Assembly: GCA_947311845.1 (NCBI GenBank)
Contig: CAMZMU010000107.1
Location: 43,818,194 to 43,882,193 of the forward strand
Source: Poa pratensis
Lineage: Eukaryota > Streptophyta > Magnoliopsida > Poales > Poaceae
Length of the DNA stretch: 64,000 nt
Direction of reading: 5' to 3'
Of the stretch, positions 58,884 through 64,000 are shown piece after piece. A model generated the notes under the pieces. It saw nothing but the letters and a program-made list of their open reading frames with translations, was not told the origin of the DNA and did no database searches. Both the position numbers and the translations under genes were made by a program. The first letter of the stretch is position 1; every line of letters starts with the position of its first letter.

Positions 58884-59467
58884 AATTCATGTTCTGGTAG
58901 TCAAGATCGAAGTTGAGAACAAAGACATGATAGTTGGGTCACAACTATCCCCTTCATTTTCTGCTTCCAAAATTTCATCAGTTTTAGAAGCTTCCAGATC
59001 GCCATCCTCATTAAAGGTGTCCTTGTCCTCCATGTTTGACGTCTTCATTCAAGCACATTTAGATAACTAAGTAGCATCTGTCCACGCGCAAATGCATCAT
59101 CGTCTACTCCTGAATCGTGCACCAGAAACTGACCTTGCAATGTCAAGCAAAGTACTGAAACCCATTTTTCTTTTCAGTCCAAAACTTGCCAATAATTCAA
59201 TCATTTCAGTTGCCATGAACTTTTCCGAAGGAAAGAAGGTTTCTTTGTGCAGTAACTTATGGAACTCTGGCACACGAGGATCATAAAGCCTGAAGAATTA
59301 CAAGTGTTACTTTATTTATACTGAAGTCTAGAGTAAAGACAAAAGAAAGGAAATAAAATCAATGTTTAAGTTATTGACACCTCATCCTAGTGGAAATGCA
59401 AATAAAAAAGCTATTGAGCATACAAGAAAAAAAAAAAGGTCTACCAACATAAATAACATTCTCACAT

Positions 59468-59470
<3 letters not shown>

Positions 59471-59505
<35 letters not shown>
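59471..59505. repeat. GA microsatellite abutting a splice donor
   Basis: About 17 GA units on the plus strand. On the gene's strand this is (TC)n and starts within the GTCTCTCTC 5' splice site of the intron 59507-59290. Confidence 0.9.
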
Positions 59506-59507
<2 letters not shown>

Positions 59508-59510
<3 letters not shown>

Positions 59511-62500
59511 GAAGGATGCAGCCATGCTCCACTAGCTGTTAACACAAAGGGGTTTCAGACAATATAGCTCTCACAGAACTATGTTTTCTATCAACAGCTT
59601 CACATCACGAACAATTGCTGAAAGAACAGCTGGCTGTGATAGAAACTCTGACATCCGAGGAAGCACATGGTCCTTGTAAAATTCAGCCTTTTCAGGTTCC
59701 CTGATACCAAAGTATGATACTAAAATCGACTTTCCTTTTCAGATTCGGTTCTTATAAAGCTTCCATTCAACAGATCCTCATGTACGCCATCAGGTTTAAG
59801 CCACTTTCTAGGATTTGTCAAACTAACAAGCTCCCTAGATTTATAAGATTCAAATATAGGGAGGTTCCTGATTGTATTCATATGTGATGTTTATCTGATT
59901 TCCTGTAAACCACTTTGACTGGAAAATAAACTGCGGAGCTCATGTGTTTCTGCCAATGAAGTACTCTCGAACAGTTCTTTAATATCCTGGACATTAGAAG
60001 CAACAGAATGCAGAGCATTAAGAACACCAGCTGCAGTGGATTCCTGAACAAAATTAGCTAACTGTGGATGCTCTATCTGCAGATCAGGTCTCAGAAAGAA
60101 ACAGCCCAGTTTCTGAAGCAATGAGTGCATATTTTCACTCCACCCATCATCTCTTATTACATTTGAAGCACTGCCAAGTTGCATAAGCTTGCTATCTACA
60201 AGAGGTAGTATAGGCCATTTTGCAAATATTGAAAGATCTTCACATGAATGAAGCAAGAAATTCCAAAGTGACATCATCCATTCCACGCTTGGGTGGCCTT
60301 GTGTTCAGGAAACCAAGATAACTGCTTGGTGCTGCCATTCAGGCGGCAAAATTCTGGGCAACAGCTCAACTAGGAAATTGCAAGTAAATAAGTAAATGTT
60401 TGACCGTGCAGAAGAAGCTATGTCAAACAACTTCTTCAAAACGCCATCTGGCAAAGAGTTGTCAATAATAAGATGTGGTATGGAATCCTTAAGAAAGTCA
60501 AATTCCATTTGTGAAGTGAAGAATACTCTTTCACCCTCCCCTCGGTTATTAAACGTTGTGAATGATCCATTTGCCAAAGGAAGAAGAGTCAATCCGTGCA
60601 ATTTATCAGAAAGGGAAGGCTCATCGATATCACTCAAGCAATACTCCAGAGCAAGTAAGGCCCTCTTCTCTGCTTCTGAACCCACGCTTCCGTCGGATCA
60701 ACAAATTCCTTAGCAAATGAGGATTCAGAGATGAACTGATGGATGCATTCATGAAACTGTTACTATCGGCTTGGATACAGATACCAAAGGCAAACCAGCT
60801 TGCGAGAGAACTTCTGCAGCTCAGTTGCCTTTGAGAAACTGAAATCAGGGAAAATCGCTTGCCTTGTTGACACCCAATGGCCACCTCGAGCTTTTGTATA
60901 CAAAACATGAAGTCCAAGTTCTGCAATTGATACATACAGCTTCCTAACCATGGAAGACCATGGCTCCACACTTACAGCAATAGGCCAAAATGAGAGAAAC
61001 AGGTCAGAGGGACCAAGCTCTTCTGCCATGGCTGCAAGGAGGTGGCCATAAGCAGGAGCGCTACATCTTCAAGCAGTGCAAGATTCCATTCTGATCGCAC
61101 TCTTCCTCCCCCGCCATGTCATTTCCTATCCAGATATCCCTCCGATTTGAAGATAGTTCAAAATAAGCATTTACATGCACTGGTATGCTAGTATTAATTG
61201 GTAGAGGAAGAAAGCAAAAGGCCCGACCCTCAAATAAATTCCTGCCCTGAGAAGACGAAGAGCTTGCTTGAGAACAAAATCGTCACGGTTGACTTCAGCT
61301 TCACCAGACAGTTCTTTGGTATCGTCCACACTCACAGAATGCAGATATGCAGCAACAGATGCCCAGGAACAAAGAAATGAGACTTACTATCAGAGGCAGT
61401 TGACAGCTTTCTAGCATGACCCCCACCTATACACTCGGTTAAGATCCATGAATGCACAAAGTGAGAGTAGGGCTTTGCTCAAGAATAGCAACTTTTTGAG
61501 AACTCCAGGGTAAATCGCTGTCTTTTGTCTTGTTCAACTTATTGAAAAAAGTATTCTATCCATTCCTGATGATTGATTTCCATGTACATATGCAAGCATC
61601 ATATTAAGTGAATGTGGCTCTTTGGACACCTCACAACTGTTATGCTTCGAGGCACGATGAACAAGTCGCATCTCCTGGGAGTCGTGTTCCTTGACATACA
61701 AAGTTATCTTTTTAACGTTGCGGAGAAAAAGTAGAGCCTCAGATACAACTTCAGAGAATGAAGAGAAAAGCATCTCTACATCTTGGGTTGCATATTGTTC
61801 ACGCTTTATTTGACTTCTAGAAGCAGCGGCTTCATTCCTAAGAGGAAACCGGAAAAGTGTACCTGGAAATGACTGTTGCAGGTCACAACCGAAGTGTAAG
61901 AATGGTGTGAACTGATCAGGGAACTGTTCTAAGATCCTCCGTCCTACAAACTTTATCCTTAAACCTGGATGAGAAGGAGATATTCCTGGTAAATAACAGG
62001 CATGTGGATCAAACATGACAATATTCTCACCAGAAACAAACCCAGGCATGTCAGTGAAGTGATAGACGCAATTGAAGCCAGACCAAACCTTCCTATGGCA
62101 AAAGGTTTCTCAAGTTTGCTGTCTTGACCAATTCGTGAGATGGAATAAAGGTCTTGTGGACTAAAAACTGAATCATTAAAGCAGTAGAGAGCAGGCCCCT
62201 GCCATTCAGCCATTTCAGGTGAAAGAATGGATGAAGTACCATACTGGGTTTTATCCAACAGAAACACAACCTCAGAAGCTTTAGCATCTTCCGCATTCTG
62301 TACCAGCTCAAAGAGAATCCCAGGACCATCAGCATACATCTCAACAATATGCTTGAGTCTTGTAGTCAAATCTTCATGTTGTCCAAAAGCCTCAGCAACC
62401 CCTGATAAACTCAAATTCATTGAATCGGAACTCTCAGCAAGCAAGAGACGGCGAAGAGAGCGAACACCAAGCCTTTCTGCCACATCATTAGAAATATTAC

Positions 62501-64000
62501 CATGCACAAAGTTGTGAACATAATTCTTCGAGCTGAAAGCAATGCTCGATGCATTACCATGATATCATGACCAGAGTCAAGAAGCCAAGGGGCATCATTA
62601 AATACAAGTTCAGAGATAGACAGAGCCTAGCCGAAGAATCAGGTAAATATATCTGTGTTTGCTGATCCTGAAACCGGAACTCAGCTAGATGCTGCACCAC
62701 CAAGACAGCTGTTCTTAGTTCTTCAGCTTCTAGGGAAGCCGTGGCTTTCCTCATGGCCATTCTGGTCAGAATACTAGCATAATCCACAGGGTCGAGATGC
62801 TCTTTATGCCAAGATCCAAAAAAAGTCCTTGAAAACTGCTAAATCAATTGGAATAACACGAATGTAAGGTGCGAGGTGAAGGTGGCCACTTAGAACAACT
62901 TCCTCAACTTCCGCAAATCCATCACCCACCCAAATCCATCTGCATCCCTCTAAACCACTTTGACAATATCCATTTCATCAGAACCAATCAAATTAGTCAG
63001 TAACGAATAAATCTTAGGCATCACCAAAGCTAATTCTTGCCGAAGGATTTGTCAGTCACAATTTCATTGTTCTTACCCAGCTCAGCAACTGAGCCGCGAT
63101 TACATTCCAGAAGGAGGAGATGACCAGCCTAAGCTGTAAGACAAAGCTGAGGAAGTGCATTCACCATCAAGTATACGTGAGCTAGCAGAAACAATCCACA
63201 TATCTTCCTGCAGCCTTACTTGCTTAGGTGGAGCAATCATTGAGGATACTGAAGGCCATGGCAGCGCTGGGCTTGGTGCAGTGACCAACACAGGACACCA
63301 ACAAATCATTCTCAAGTCACTCCAGAATTTATCTAGATCAATCCCCAGACGTATCGCGAGGCCTCAGAGCAGTAGTAACTTTCACAAGCATATTTAACTT
63401 CTTCCGGACATCAATGTCTTATGTACATGCCACTTTTGAGCATGAATTTCAAGATATGAAAGAAGCACTTTGCCCCTTGAATGAGCCTTCTCCTGATCTT
63501 TGTGCACGAGCGAATCAATTTGCCGGGCACTTTCTATTATGTATCAGTAGAAACAGAGGTTCTAAGCCCCAAAGAGAGCAACATATCAAGAACTTCTGGG
63601 TTTTCAAATAAGCCACAGGGAAAGCAGTCTGATTCTGGAGAAGAGCATAGAGTTCTTCCACCCGAGGATCATAAAGAGATTGAGGACTTCTCAAGGTCCC
63701 ATTAATAGTTGGGACAATCTAAGGACTTTCAAACCTTCCTTAAACCTTGGATCCTCCAAGGAGAGCTGGGGCAGATCTTGTAAGATGGTTAGTACAACTG
63801 AATCACGAACCTCTGTTTGCAACTGATCTAACTTGTTCAGAATATACCTCTGGTAGAAGATTGATTTTGACATGCGCTCACACCATAGTACCTCATTATG
63901 ATATCTTCGTTGCTTGGGGAGATACAGAACAAGAAATCAGAGTTGAGTAGGTGCTCAGGAACACCAAGAGGTGGCATATACTTTCTTGAATGGGACAAAT
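59508..64000 (-). pseudogene. Sacsin-like gene, 5'-most exon in the window, heavily frameshifted
   Basis: On the minus strand two sacsin-type repeats can be followed through many frames. One gives ICWCPVLVTAPSPALPWPSV, then ERLGVRSLRRLLLAESS, GPGILFELVQNAEDAKASEV and SRIGQDSKLEKPFAIGRFGL, an HSP90-like ATPase module with the Asn and glycine motifs kept. Later come MAEELGPSDLFLSFWPIAVS and NPHLLRNLLIRRKRGFRSRE. Resolved breaks at 62078-62079, 61543-61549 and 59731-59734 are each mended by a single extra base. The gene continues past 64000. Confidence 0.78.

Larger units (their letters stand above)
48539..64000 (-). pseudogene. Sacsin-like giant protein with C-terminal RING, 3' part, many frameshifts
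   Basis: This is the 3' part of a plant sacsin-type gene (resembling Arabidopsis At5g23110, about 4,700 residues as I recall), combining HSP90-like ATPase repeats with a RING finger. Exons I could join on the minus strand: 64000-59508 (open at the window edge), 59289-57812, 57625-57362, 56335-56118, 55205-54934, 54772-51766, 51693-51561, 50821-50301, 50194-49283, 49209-49036 and 48736-48539. Junctions are GT-AG and phases agree wherever checked. Exons from 51765 down to the stop are intact. Exon 54772-51766 has two frameshifts, and those above 58.8 kb have roughly one every 100-300 bp. There are no large deletions, the protein sense between shifts is well kept, and splice sites survive. It is labelled pseudogene because the frame is broken as given, but local sequence error is a live alternative. 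Confidence 0.8.

Overview
This window looks like a gene-bearing island in a large grass genome, most likely Triticeae (wheat, Aegilops or barley type). The evidence is multi-exon plant genes separated by nested LTR retrotransposons, CACTA, hAT, Mutator, Stowaway and Tourist elements, plus STT3B, DnaJ-ferredoxin and sacsin-type RING genes with plant-style introns. The species call is inference. All coordinates were read by eye.

Layout. 1-436 is the 3' end of a LINE. 437-2031 is the upstream region of STT3B and holds a duplicated promoter block. 2032-8127 (+) is a complete six-exon STT3B gene (717 codons plus stop) whose fourth intron carries a Stowaway MITE and a 1.1-kb DNA transposon with a LINE/SINE-like tail inside it. 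8998-10590 is a FAR1-related remnant split by a Tourist-type MITE. 11662-17145 is a decayed Ty1/copia element interrupted by a 1.5-kb solo LTR. 17146-19090 (-) is a CACTA TNP2 transposase remnant. 19091-28022 is a young gypsy-like element with near-identical LTRs and an intact gag-protease gene. It has no reverse transcriptase or integrase and carries an unusual second ORF instead. 28022-29596 is unassigned and includes a dense cluster of palindromic CCGCYAGCGG motifs. 29606-31383 is a Pack-MULE with 224-bp terminal inverted repeats and a perfect 9-bp target duplication. It holds the first exon of a ROP/RAC GTPase and an antisense fragment of a zinc-knuckle/DUF4283-like gene. 31384-42673 is mostly AT-rich intergenic DNA with LTR pieces, including two opposed LTRs that form a large palindrome.

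42674-47898 (-) is a chloroplast-type DnaJ-ferredoxin gene. A 3.6-kb hAT element (42791-46349, perfect 8-bp target duplication) sits inside its last exon and swaps the C-terminal membrane segment for transposon-encoded residues. 48539-64000 (-) is the 3' part of a very large sacsin-like gene ending in a C3HC4 RING finger; its 5' end lies beyond the right edge. Splice sites are well kept, but the coding sequence carries many frameshifts, dense above 58.8 kb. Where I resolved them they are single-base losses, mostly in homopolymers, so either recent pseudogenisation or local consensus error is possible.

The three resident genes do not form a pathway. STT3B acts in ER N-glycosylation, the DnaJ-ferredoxin protein probably in plastids, and the sacsin-like protein probably in protein quality control. 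The main story is how transposons have remodelled them.
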